Shown in pieces: positions 8,431 to 16,386 of a DNA stretch of 64,000 bases. The notes under the pieces were generated by a model that had not been told where the DNA came from, made no database searches, and worked only from the letters and a program-made list of their open reading frames with translations. The stretch lies in assembly GCA_016191525.1 (NCBI GenBank), contig JACPOK010000006.1, forward strand, positions 1-64,000, read 5' to 3'. Positions within the stretch are counted from its first letter, which is position 1. Each line of letters opens with the position of its first letter. A program made the translations under genes and the position numbers. This stretch comes from Burkholderiales bacterium. Lineage in GTDB: Bacteria > Pseudomonadota > Gammaproteobacteria > Burkholderiales > Burkholderiaceae_C.

Positions 8431-9307
8431 TGCCGGAGGCGGGGGGCGCGGTGGACAGCGCCTCGCTGGTGTGGTGCGGCAGCACGAAGCCTTCGGCGCC
8501 GCCCTGGAAGGCGCGGGTGCGGATGACCGGCGCGCCGGACGTCACGCCGCCGAAGATGGTGGCGAAGGCCACGTCGGCCGCATCGCGCCCCGTGGCAAAG
8601 CGCACGAAACCCATCGGAATGCTGGTGCCCGAGGCGTCGAAGATGTACCAGCGGTCGCCCAGGTACACCTCCACATAGGCGTGGAAGTCGGGCGGGCCCA
8701 GCACCGGGTCGGCGCCGTAGTCGGTGCCGGTGGCCATGCGCGCCGGGATGTTCACCGCGCGGCACAGCGCGATCATCAGGTGGGCGAAGTCGCGGCACAC
8801 GCCCACCTGCTCGATCAGCGTGTCCACCGCCGAGGTATTGCCGTCGCTGGTGTTGCTGGTGAAGGTGACGTGCTTTTGCACCCAGTGCTGGATTGCCAGC
8901 ACCCGGCTGTAGCCCTGCCACAGGCTGCCGAATTCGTTGCTGGCGAATTTCAGCAGCCGGTCCGACTGGCAGTACCGGCTGGGGTAGATGTACTGCATCA
9001 CGTCCAGCGGCAGTTCGCGCACCGGCACCTCGGCCAGCGTGCCCGGGTCGGCACGGTGGTGCCGCAGGTCCAGCGTGGCGGAATACGCCACCTTCAGCGG
9101 GCCGGGGTCGGCGTGCAGGCGCATGTAGCGGGTCGCGGTGGCCGGATCGGTAGCGATTTCAGGCTTGATGGCCTGGCTGAGCGCCAGGTTCTCGCGGGTC
9201 ACGCGCTGGCCGGGCGTGTGCGCGGCATGCACGTTGAAGATGAAGTCGGCGCCCTGCGCGTCGTAAATGTCGTAGTGCAGCTCCAGCTGCAAATCAATTC
9301 GGATCAT
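8411..9307 (-). CDS. transglutaminase-like cysteine protein
   Basis: A 298-residue protein with an N-terminal beta-rich region and a C-terminal transglutaminase core. The Cys-His-Asp triad is visible: Cys171 in [10 protein letters not shown], His209 in [10 protein letters not shown] and Asp224 in IFDASGTS. Bacterial relatives are amidases, peptidases or crosslinking enzymes. No signal peptide is seen, so it is probably cytoplasmic. The [15 protein letters not shown] start (9307) matches family N-termini, although its RBS is weak. It is divergent from the C1-protease fusion gene with 156 bp between starts, and overlaps VF530 at the 3' ends. Confidence 0.85.
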   Translation of the reverse strand: MIRIDLQLELHYDIYDAQGADFIFNVHAAHTPGQRVTRENLALSQAIKPEIATDPATATRYMRLHADPGPLKVAYSATLDLRHHRADPGTLAEVPVRELPLDVMQYIYPSRYCQSDRLLKFASNEFGSLWQGYSRVLAIQHWVQKHVTFTSNTSDGNTSAVDTLIEQVGVCRDFAHLMIALCRAVNIPARMATGTDYGADPVLGPPDFHAYVEVYLGDRWYIFDASGTSIPMGFVRFATGRDAADVAFATIFGGVTSGAPVIRTRAFQGGAEGFVLPHHTSEALSTAPPASGTSEWPA

Positions 9308-9463
9308 GGATCCATGGTAGTCGAGCACGCAGCTGCCGTGGGACCGCCACCGGCCTCCCCAATAGTGACTAGGCCGCGCCTTGACCTTTGCCAGGTGCCA
9401 CCGCACGATGGAATGCAAACAAAAGATCGCGCCGCATCGCGGCCACACCGAGGACGCTCTCTC

Positions 9464-11497
9464 ATGACCCACACCCTTGCCACCCGGCACGGCGCCAAAG
9501 CCGTCGTGCGCCAGCTCAACGCGCGGCGCGACACGCTGGACTTTCGCGACCGCATGTTCGAACCCACGCTGATTGAGGTGCCGGTGCGCATCGCACTGGA
9601 TGAGTACCGCAAGGTGGGCGTACCCATCCTGGACCAGGGCAGCGAAGGGGCCTGCACCGGTTTCGGGCTGGCCACCGTGGCCAATTACCTGCTGCACAAG
9701 CGCCGCGTGGTGCCCGATGCGGCGCCGGTCAGCCCGCGCATGCTCTACGAAATGGCGCGCCGCTACGACGAGTGGCCCGGCGAGGACTACAGCGGCTCCA
9801 GCGCGCGCGGCGCCATGAAAGGCTGGCAAAAGCACGGGGTGTGCAGCGAGAAGGACTGGCGCTACAAGCCCGCGCCCCGGCTGAAGGGCCTGACCAGGGC
9901 ACGCACGTCCGATGCCTTGCGCCGACCGCTGGGCGCCTACCTGCGCGTGAACCACAAGGACCTGGTGGCCATGCACAGCGCCCTGGCCGAGGTGGGCATC
10001 CTGTATGCCACCGCAGGCGTGCACGCGGGCTGGTCGGAAGTGGGCGCGCAGGGCGACATCCCCTGGCCCGCCCGCCTCGAAGGCGGCCATGCCTTTGCCA
10101 TCGTGGCCTACGACAGCCAGGGTTTCTGGATCCAGAACTCCTGGGGCAGCGACTGGGGCATACAGGGCTTTGCCCGCATCTCCTACGACGACTGGCTGGC
10201 CAACGGCACCGACGTCTGGGTGGCGCGGCTGGGCGCGCCGGTGGAACTGCGGCTGAGCGCGTCGGCGGCTACCGCGCATTCCGCGGCCGCGGGCCGTTCT
10301 CAAGCGTATTCGTTCAACGACCTGCGGCCGCACATCGTGAGCCTGGGCAACGACGGGCTGCTGCAGGCGGGCGGCGACTACGGCACATCGGCCGACGAGC
10401 TGCGCCAGATTTTCGAAGTTGACATGCCGCGCACGATGGCCGGCTGGAGCGAAAAGCACGTGCTGCTGTACGCCCACGGCGGGCTGGTGGACGAACGCAG
10501 CGCCATCCAGCGGCTGGCCGACTACCGCGGCGCCATGCTGGATGCCCACATCTACCCCATCAGCTTCGTCTGGCACAGCGACTACTGGTCCACCCTCACC
10601 AACCTGCTGCAGGACGCCATGCGCCGGCGCCGGCCCGAAGGCGCGCTCACCGCGGCGAAGGACTTTTTGCTGGACCGGCTGGACGACACGCTGGAAATCC
10701 TGGCGCGCGAGCTCACCGGAAAGGCCTCGTGGAACCAGATGAAGCAGAACGCGCTGGCCGCCAGCCTGCCCGGCGGCGGCGCGCGCATGGCGCTGGACCA
10801 CCTGGCGGCGCTTTCGCGGCGCATGAAGTTCAGGCTGCACATCGTGGGCCACAGCGCGGGCGCCATCTTTAACGCGCCGCTGGTGCGGCTGCTCACGGCG
10901 CCGGCCGGGCCCATCGCCTCCGGCTACCTGCGCGGCCAGCAGGGATTGGGCATGCAGGTGGACAGCTGCACGCTGTGGGCTCCCGCCTGCACCACCGCCC
11001 TGTTCAAGCAGGCCTATGCGCCCGCCATCAGCGACGGCAGCATCAACCGCTTCGCCATGTTCGCGCTCAACGACAAGACCGAGCAGGACGACAACTGCGC
11101 CCGCGTCTACAACAAGTCGCTGCTGTACCTGGTGTCGCGCGCGTTCGAGGACAGCGCCTTTGGCGAAGGCACGCCGCTCCTGGGCATGGAGAAGTGGCTG
11201 GCGAAGGACGAGGAGCTGCGCGCCATGTTCACCGGCACCGCGCGCAAGGCCGATCTGGTGTTCGCGCCCAACACCGCCGCCGACGGCAGCCGCAGCGCCT
11301 CGCGCTGCACCGAACACGGCGGCTTCGACGACGACCTGGCCACCGTCAAGGCGACGCTGGTGCGGATTCTGGAAGGCTCGCTGGTGGGCGCGCGAGCCAT
11401 GGCCGGCAGCGCGGCGCAGCTGCAGTTCCACCACTCCGGCTCGTCCCTGCGCGGACGGCGCGAAACGGTGGACCGTGGCTCGCGCGCAGCTATGTGA
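9464..11497 (+). CDS. fusion of papain-like (C1) protease and alpha/beta hydrolase
   Basis: A 677-residue two-enzyme protein. Residues 50-255 form a C1 peptidase domain with the full active site: Gln58 and Cys64 in DQGSEGACTGFG, His209 in GGHAFAIVAYD and Asn225 in IQNSWGSDWG. After a short Ala-rich linker (263-280), residues 325-620 resemble an alpha/beta hydrolase: YAHGGLVD, then the nucleophile elbow GHSAG (Ser464). No signal peptide or propeptide is visible, so it may act in the cytoplasm. The ATG at 9464 is preferred because GAGGA precedes it; in-frame ATGs at 9408 and 9413 lack one. Function unknown. The 3' end overlaps the convergent PIN gene by 8 bp. Confidence 0.85.
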   Translation: MTHTLATRHGAKAVVRQLNARRDTLDFRDRMFEPTLIEVPVRIALDEYRKVGVPILDQGSEGACTGFGLATVANYLLHKRRVVPDAAPVSPRMLYEMARRYDEWPGEDYSGSSARGAMKGWQKHGVCSEKDWRYKPAPRLKGLTRARTSDALRRPLGAYLRVNHKDLVAMHSALAEVGILYATAGVHAGWSEVGAQGDIPWPARLEGGHAFAIVAYDSQGFWIQNSWGSDWGIQGFARISYDDWLANGTDVWVARLGAPVELRLSASAATAHSAAAGRSQAYSFNDLRPHIVSLGNDGLLQAGGDYGTSADELRQIFEVDMPRTMAGWSEKHVLLYAHGGLVDERSAIQRLADYRGAMLDAHIYPISFVWHSDYWSTLTNLLQDAMRRRRPEGALTAAKDFLLDRLDDTLEILARELTGKASWNQMKQNALAASLPGGGARMALDHLAALSRRMKFRLHIVGHSAGAIFNAPLVRLLTAPAGPIASGYLRGQQGLGMQVDSCTLWAPACTTALFKQAYAPAISDGSINRFAMFALNDKTEQDDNCARVYNKSLLYLVSRAFEDSAFGEGTPLLGMEKWLAKDEELRAMFTGTARKADLVFAPNTAADGSRSASRCTEHGGFDDDLATVKATLVRILEGSLVGARAMAGSAAQLQFHHSGSSLRGRRETVDRGSRAAM

Positions 11498-11894
11498 GCG
11501 CAGCCAGCTGCGCCGGTGAATGGATCGTGACGCCGCCCCACGATTTTCCGTAGCCCACCCCAAAGTGGGTACGGTCTCCGGTAACGAGTACGTCGCAGCG
11601 CAAGGCCACGGCTGAAAACAGCACCGGCTGGTCCTTGGCCGGCAGCCAGGATGCCACCGCGCTGTCGCCGCGCGGCTGCAGGGCGGCCACCTCCACAACG
11701 CCGAGGAGGGCTTGCAGGTAGGCCAGGGCCTGCGGCGTTTCCTTGACTTCCAGGTTGCGGCGGGCTTCATTCACGACATAGTCATCGGCGACAAGGACGT
11801 GCCCGCCAGACTGGAGAAGCTGCAGCAGCCTGCGCATGGCGCCATCGGCCCTGGCTGCCGAAAACAGGATATTGGCGTCCAGGAAGATACGCAC
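11490..11894 (-). CDS. PIN-domain putative toxin ribonuclease
   Basis: A 134-residue PIN-fold protein. The acidic residues expected to bind Mg2+ are visible: Asp6 in MRIFLDANIL, Glu43 in VNEARR, Asp88 in AKDQPVL, and Asp101 and Asp107 in CDVLVTGDRTHF. It follows an AbrB/MazE-type gene by 12 bp, the usual antitoxin-toxin layout. In such pairs the PIN protein cleaves RNA, often tRNA. The spacing of acids around D88/D101/D107 fits PIN_3-like variants rather than classic VapC. Confidence 0.83.
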   Translation of the reverse strand: MRIFLDANILFSAARADGAMRRLLQLLQSGGHVLVADDYVVNEARRNLEVKETPQALAYLQALLGVVEVAALQPRGDSAVASWLPAKDQPVLFSAVALRCDVLVTGDRTHFGVGYGKSWGGVTIHSPAQLAALT

Positions 11895-11906
11895 GGGCCG
11901 GCGGTC

Positions 11907-12149
11907 TCAACGCTTGCGCTTTTGCAGCACAGCGGCCAGTTCGGCTTCTGATTCCTCGAATTCGCGCACGCGCCTGGGCGTGTAAATCTCCAGCGGAAGC
12001 GTTACCGCAGGGCGTAGCAACAAGCCATCCGCCGTGGTCTCGGCAATCAGCTGGTCATCGGCCTTCAGCCCCATGGCTTGCCGCAGCTTGGCCGGCAGCG
12101 TCACGACGCCTCGGCTGTTGATGGTGAGGGTAGCTTGCATGTCTTGCAT
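11907..12149 (-). CDS. AbrB/MazE-family antitoxin
   Basis: An 80-residue protein with an N-terminal swapped-hairpin AbrB DNA-binding domain (TLTINSRGVVTLPAKLRQAMG, described here to position 30) and a charged C-terminal arm that would grip the PIN toxin. It is predicted to repress its own operon and neutralise the downstream toxin. The start is either 12149 or the internal ATG at 12140. The -10-like TAAAAT overlaps the first ATG, so translation from 12140 on a leaderless transcript is possible and would remove three residues. Confidence 0.85.
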   Translation of the reverse strand: MQDMQATLTINSRGVVTLPAKLRQAMGLKADDQLIAETTADGLLLRPAVTLPLEIYTPRRVREFEESEAELAAVLQKRKR

Positions 12150-12179
12150 TTTAACCGCTTTACTGAATTACTGCAATTC
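12148..12179 (-). promoter_or_regulatory. candidate antitoxin promoter and operator
   Basis: On the minus strand a TTGCAG box is followed after 17 bp by TAAAAT (+ strand 12148-12153). An inverted repeat GAATT-ACTGC-AATTC lies at 12165-12179, over the -35 side, as expected for autorepression by an AbrB-type antitoxin. The -35 matches consensus poorly. Confidence 0.45.
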
Positions 12180-12184
12180 TGCAG

Positions 12185-14236
12185 CTAGCGCCAGGCGGCG
12201 CGGGCGCGGTCCCGCACCTGCAGCACGGGCGCCGACGGCTTGGCGCCCGCGCTGGGGCCCTGTCCCGCTTCGGGCCAGGTGATGTGCTCGAACTTCTGCG
12301 CCATGGCTTCGGTGATGAAGCGGGTGCGCGCCGCGTAGATGTGGCGGTCGCCGCCCGCGCCCTGCTGCGTGACATAGAAGCGCTGCGGCACCACCAGGTG
12401 CAGCTGGTCGCGGGCGCGCGTCATGGCCACGTACAGCAGGCGCCGCTCTTCCTCGATCTCTTCGCTGGTGCCGGTGGCCATGTCGCTGGGGATGCAGCCA
12501 TCCACCACGTTGAGCACGTGCACGGCCTTCCACTCCTGCCCCTTGGCACTGTGGATGGTGGACAGGATCAGGTAGTCCTCATCCATGTGGGGTGCGCCCG
12601 ACTGGTCGCTGGTGGACTGCGGCGGGTCCAGCGTGAGCTCGGTCAGGAAGCGCTCGCGCGTGGCATAGCCCGCCGCCAGCCGCACCAGCTGTTCCACGTC
12701 CAGCTTGCGCGTGGTGGCGTCGTCGTGCAGGCGCTCCAGGTGCGGCAGGTACCAGTTCTTGGCCAGCTCCAGGTCGGCGGGCCAAGCCATCTGCGGGTTG
12801 CGCAGCTGGGTGTAGAGCCGGGTGAACAGGTCCCACTCCTGCTGCGCCTGCGCGGGCACCTCGAATTTCTGCAGCGTCTCGCCGGGCTCGGCCGCCTCGC
12901 CCATCGCATCGAGCAGGCGCGTGGCGGTGGCCGGGCCAATGCCGGGAATCAGCTGCGTGACGCGAAAGCCCGCCATGCGCCCGCGCGGGTTCTGCGCGAA
13001 CCGCAGCACGGCCAGCATGTCCTTCACATGGGCGGCTTCCAGGAATTTCAGGCCGCCGAATTTCACGAAGGGGATGTTGCGGCGCGCCAGCTCAAGCTCC
13101 AATGCCGCGCTGTGGGTGCTGGCGCGGAACAGAACGGCCTGGCTGGTGAGCCTGGTGCCGGCTTCGCGCTGGCGCAGCACCTGGCCCGCGACCCAGCGCG
13201 CCTGCTCGGCCTCGTCGGGCACCAGCACGATCTGCGCCTTCTGGCTGGCGGCCTTGTCGGTCCACAGGTTCTTGGCGTGGCGCTCTTTCGCGGCCGAGAT
13301 CACCGCGTTGCTGGCGTCCAGCACCGGCTGCGTGCTGCGGTAGTTCTGCTCCAGCGTGACGATGCGCGCCGGCTGCGTGAACTGGTGCGGAAAATCCAGG
13401 ATGTTGCGCACCGTGGCACCGCGGAATGAATAGATGCTCTGCGCGTCGTCGCCCACCACCGTCACGCCCTCGCCGGTGGGCTTCATCGCCAGCAGCACGT
13501 CGGCCTGCAGGCGGTTGGTGTCCTGGTATTCGTCCACCAGCACGTGGTCAAAGCGCGCGCCCACGTCGTGCGCCAGCGCGGGCTCGGCCATCATCTCGGC
13601 CCAGAACAGCAGCAGGTCGTCGTAGTCCAGCACGTTCTGCTGCTGCTTGGCCTCCACATAGGCGCCGAAGAGCTTCTTGAGTTCGGCTTCCCATTGCGTG
13701 CACCACGGGTACAGCTCCTGCAGCACCTTGAGCAGCGGCTCACGCGTATTGACCACGCGCGAGTAGATGCCCAGGCAGGTGCCCTTGAGCGGAAAGCGGT
13801 TCTTCGTCGATGACAGGCCGATCTCGTGGCGCACCAGCCCGATCAGGTCTTCGGCATCGCCGCGGTCATGGATGGTGAAGCTTTCGTCCAGCCCGATGCG
13901 GCCGGCGTAGTCGCGCAGCAGCCGCGCGCCCACGCTGTGGAACGTGCCGCTCCAGGGCAGGCTGGGCACGCTCTGCGCCTGCGGCAGGCCCAGCGCCTTC
14001 TGCAGCACGCCGCCCACGCGCCGCTCCATCTCCTGCGCGGCGCGGCGGCTGAAAGTAAGCAGCAGCATGCGCTGCGGATCGGCCCCATGGCGGATCAGGT
14101 TGGCCACCCGGTGGGCCAGCGTATTGGTCTTGCCCGAGCCCGCGCCGGCAATCACCAGCAGCGGCCGCGTGTCGCCCGTGAATGCCCCTGTTCCGTGCTG
14201 TACGGCTTCGAGCTGGGCTGCGTTCAATTCATCCAT
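12185..14236 (-). CDS. UvrD/Rep-family ATP-dependent DNA helicase
   Basis: A 683-residue superfamily 1 helicase: Walker A GAGSGKT (residues 31-37), TFSRRAAQEM (Ia), DEYQDTN (II), VGDDAQSIYSFRGA (III), LEQNYRST (IV), TIHSAKGQEWKAVHV (V) and VAMTRARDQL (VI). It moves 3' to 5' on DNA by family analogy. It is distinct from the second UvrD (33272-35662) and shorter, without the C-terminal Tudor-like tail. The ATG at 14236 lies next to an exact LexA-type box (14240-14255), so SOS control is likely. Confidence 0.92.
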   Translation of the reverse strand: MDELNAAQLEAVQHGTGAFTGDTRPLLVIAGAGSGKTNTLAHRVANLIRHGADPQRMLLLTFSRRAAQEMERRVGGVLQKALGLPQAQSVPSLPWSGTFHSVGARLLRDYAGRIGLDESFTIHDRGDAEDLIGLVRHEIGLSSTKNRFPLKGTCLGIYSRVVNTREPLLKVLQELYPWCTQWEAELKKLFGAYVEAKQQQNVLDYDDLLLFWAEMMAEPALAHDVGARFDHVLVDEYQDTNRLQADVLLAMKPTGEGVTVVGDDAQSIYSFRGATVRNILDFPHQFTQPARIVTLEQNYRSTQPVLDASNAVISAAKERHAKNLWTDKAASQKAQIVLVPDEAEQARWVAGQVLRQREAGTRLTSQAVLFRASTHSAALELELARRNIPFVKFGGLKFLEAAHVKDMLAVLRFAQNPRGRMAGFRVTQLIPGIGPATATRLLDAMGEAAEPGETLQKFEVPAQAQQEWDLFTRLYTQLRNPQMAWPADLELAKNWYLPHLERLHDDATTRKLDVEQLVRLAAGYATRERFLTELTLDPPQSTSDQSGAPHMDEDYLILSTIHSAKGQEWKAVHVLNVVDGCIPSDMATGTSEEIEEERRLLYVAMTRARDQLHLVVPQRFYVTQQGAGGDRHIYAARTRFITEAMAQKFEHITWPEAGQGPSAGAKPSAPVLQVRDRARAAWR

Positions 14237-14239
14237 TGA

Positions 14240-14255
14240 CTGTATATTAATACAG
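14240..14255. promoter_or_regulatory. LexA (SOS) box
   Basis: CTGT-ATATTAAT-ACAG matches the CTGT-N8-ACAG operator exactly and sits between two divergent start codons only 18 bp apart (helicase ATG at 14236, DUF72 GTG at 14255). A/T-rich -10-like sequence (TATATT, and TATTAAT on the other strand) overlaps the box. Transcription would then begin at or next to the start codons, which suggests short-leader or leaderless mRNAs (inference). Confidence 0.75.
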
Positions 14256-15148
14256 TGACTGCCATCCGCATAGGAAGCGCCTCCTGGACCGACCCCACGC
14301 TGCTGGCGTGCGGGCGCTTTTACCCGCCCGAGGTGAAGACCGCCGAAGCGCGTTTGCGCTACTACGCCACGCAATTTCCCATCGTTGAAATCGACAGCAG
14401 CTACTACGGCATCCCCACCGCAGCCAATGCGCAGTTGTGGGCGCAGCGCACGCCGGAAGACTTTGTTTTCAACGTCAAGGCGTTCCGCATTTTCACGGGC
14501 CACCAGACCTCGCCCACGGTATTGCACAAGGACATCCAGGCCGCGTTGGGCGGCGCGGCCGCGCCGAAGGTCATCTACTACAAGGACGTGCCCGGGGAGA
14601 TCCGCCACGAACTGTGGCGCCGCTTCATCGAGGCGCTGGCGCCGTTGCGCGGCGCGGGCAAGCTGGGTGCGGTGCATTTCCAGTTCGCCCCCTGGCTGCT
14701 GCGCAACCGCGAAGGGCTGGCGCATGTGGAACATTGCGTGGAGATGATGGCCGGCCATACGATGTCGGTGGAGTTCCGCAACAAGAGCTGGTTCGGCAAC
14801 GGCAACGCCGAAAAGACGCTGGACTTCGAGCGGGCGCTGGGCGTGGTGCACACGGTGGTCGATTCGCCGCAGGGCTTTGACAACTGCGTGCCGTGCATCT
14901 TCGAGGCCACCCACCCCGAACTGGCGCTGGTGCGGCTGCACGGGCGCAACCAGGCCAGCTGGAACCACCGGGGCCCGGCCTCATCGGGCCGCTTCGATTA
15001 CTGGTATTCGGCCGATGAACTGGCTGCCATGGTGCCCGAGATCCAGGGCCTGGCGGAACGCGCGGCGCAGGTGCATGTGGTGTTCAACACCAACAACGAA
15101 GACCAGGGCCAGGCCAATGCGCGGCTGCTGGCCGCGCTGATGGCGTAA
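14255..15148 (+). CDS. DUF72 family protein (YecE-like)
   Basis: A 297-residue TIM-barrel protein of the DUF72 family. It shows the N-terminal IRIGSASWTDPTLL, the EIDSSYYGIP segment, DFVFNVKAFR, and FNTNNEDQGQANARLL near the C-terminus. The biochemical role of the family is unknown. The GTG start is forced: IRIG must be included, and the only other in-frame codons back to the stop at 14237 are poor starts. It shares a LexA box with the divergent helicase gene, which hints at a role in the DNA-damage response. Confidence 0.88.
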   Translation: MTAIRIGSASWTDPTLLACGRFYPPEVKTAEARLRYYATQFPIVEIDSSYYGIPTAANAQLWAQRTPEDFVFNVKAFRIFTGHQTSPTVLHKDIQAALGGAAAPKVIYYKDVPGEIRHELWRRFIEALAPLRGAGKLGAVHFQFAPWLLRNREGLAHVEHCVEMMAGHTMSVEFRNKSWFGNGNAEKTLDFERALGVVHTVVDSPQGFDNCVPCIFEATHPELALVRLHGRNQASWNHRGPASSGRFDYWYSADELAAMVPEIQGLAERAAQVHVVFNTNNEDQGQANARLLAALMA

Positions 15149-15167
15149 AGGGGGCGTAAAACCCTGC

Positions 15168-15190
15168 TGCCCCCAGGGGGAGGCCCCCTG
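15168..15190. repeat. G/C palindromic tract after DUF72
   Basis: Runs of C5, G5 and C5 (CCCCC-A-GGGGG-AGG-CCCCC) allow two mutually exclusive hairpins. There is no U-run, so it is not a typical intrinsic terminator. A similar but longer G/C palindrome occurs at 50710-50758. Confidence 0.5.
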
Positions 15191-15212
15191 CACGCAGGCT
15201 AGACTTGGGCGC

Positions 15213-15761
15213 ATGAAAGCTTCACGTTTCACCCTTCTCGCCTTCAGCCTGCTGCTGGCCGCCACCGGCGCGCTGGCCCAGATGAAGATTCCCGGCCTGG
15301 GCACTTCGTCCAGCCCGTCCACCCCTTCGCGTCCCCTATTCACTGCGCCACCTGCCGCCGCCGGTACCCCTGCCGCACCCAGCGCAAGCTCCAGCGCCAC
15401 CGACAGCGAAGCCGAAAAAGAAGCCGCCGCCCAGCTCGCCGCGGGCGGCTGGCTGGTGCTGCTGGACCGGCGCGACTGGGGCCGCGCCTGGGAAAGCAGC
15501 AGCTCGGTGTTCCGCACCAGCGTGCCGCTGGGCACGTGGATGGACGGCATCCCCAAGGCGCGTGAGCCGCTGGGCGCACTGGTCGAACGTATTCCCGACG
15601 AGGCGCACTACCGTGCCACGCTGGAAGGCCGGCCGGCCGGCGACTACGTCACGGTGATTTTCAGCAGCAAGTTCGCGAGCAAGGAAGACGCCAAGGAAGT
15701 CGTCACCATGGTCCGCGAACCCGACGGCAAGTGGCGCGCTACCGGGTATTCGACCCGCTGA
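15213..15761 (+). CDS. exported DUF4019 protein
   Basis: A 182-residue protein with a signal peptide ending near ALAQ (residue 23), a Ser/Pro/Ala-rich linker (residues 30-65), and a C-terminal domain of the DUF4019 type: AAAQLAAGGWLVLLDRRDW near 70, SVFRTSVPLGTW, and DYVTVIFSSKFASKEDAKE. It is probably periplasmic, function unknown. It overlaps the convergent DUF4142 gene by 23 bp. Confidence 0.8.
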   Translation: MKASRFTLLAFSLLLAATGALAQMKIPGLGTSSSPSTPSRPLFTAPPAAAGTPAAPSASSSATDSEAEKEAAAQLAAGGWLVLLDRRDWGRAWESSSSVFRTSVPLGTWMDGIPKAREPLGALVERIPDEAHYRATLEGRPAGDYVTVIFSSKFASKEDAKEVVTMVREPDGKWRATGYSTR

Positions 15762-16299
15762 AGCGCACCGGCAGCGCCGCCTGCGCACCGGGCAGGGGCG
15801 CGCTGCCCGCCACCAGTGTCCTGTCGATCCAGGCTTTGACCTGCGGGTCGTGCAGGACCAGGCTGGCTTTGCCGAATTCCCGCTGCGCATCGCGCTGGCT
15901 CTGGGCCATCTGCTCCAGGTAGGCCTTGTCAAAGCGCGAGCCGGCCAGCTTGTTCAGCCGGTTCAGCGTCTTGCGCTGGTCGTTGGCCAGCATGGGCGCG
16001 GCCATCCCGCGCGAATGCAGCAGGTGAGCGAGCTCCAGCCCCAGCGTGTTGTTGCGGCTGACCAGGTTGCCGGCCAGCGAGCGCACCGCGGGACTGGTGG
16101 AGCGTGCCAGCGCCAGCCGCGAAGCATCGAGCTCAAAGCGGCTGGCCGCGGCCTGCTCCTTGATGAAGCGCAGCTCCGCCTTGCGCTCGGGCGTCAGGCG
16201 TGCGGCGGTGGCTACCGATGCGGCTGCGAACAGCGTTTCGGCGCGCACCGCCGAGCCCAGCAAGAGGGCAGCGGCGATGGCGCAGAAGGCGGCTTTCAT
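15739..16299 (-). CDS. exported DUF4142 protein
   Basis: A 186-residue protein with a signal peptide (MKAAFCAIAAALLLGSAVRA) and an all-helical DUF4142-like domain: ELRFIKEQAAASRFELDASRLAL, the S-LAGNLVSRNNTLGLELAHLL segment and FDKAYLEQMAQSQRDAQREF. Family members are often linked to general stress in Proteobacteria. A TGTAGGACG motif lies about 60 bp upstream of the start (16359-16367). Confidence 0.8.
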   Translation of the reverse strand: MKAAFCAIAAALLLGSAVRAETLFAAASVATAARLTPERKAELRFIKEQAAASRFELDASRLALARSTSPAVRSLAGNLVSRNNTLGLELAHLLHSRGMAAPMLANDQRKTLNRLNKLAGSRFDKAYLEQMAQSQRDAQREFGKASLVLHDPQVKAWIDRTLVAGSAPLPGAQAALPVRFSGSNTR

Positions 16300-16386
16300 A
16301 TCAGTCCCAATCTAGGCGGCAAGTGCTGTTGTGTTTGTCAGCACCCGCCTGCCCGCGGTGTAGGACGGGCCGCGCACGGCTCCTCG

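Noticed and set aside
9308..11770. N-terminal extension of the transglutaminase frame past 9307
   Set aside because: It overlaps the C1-protease gene on the other strand and lacks family sequence; the MIRIDLQ start fits homologs.
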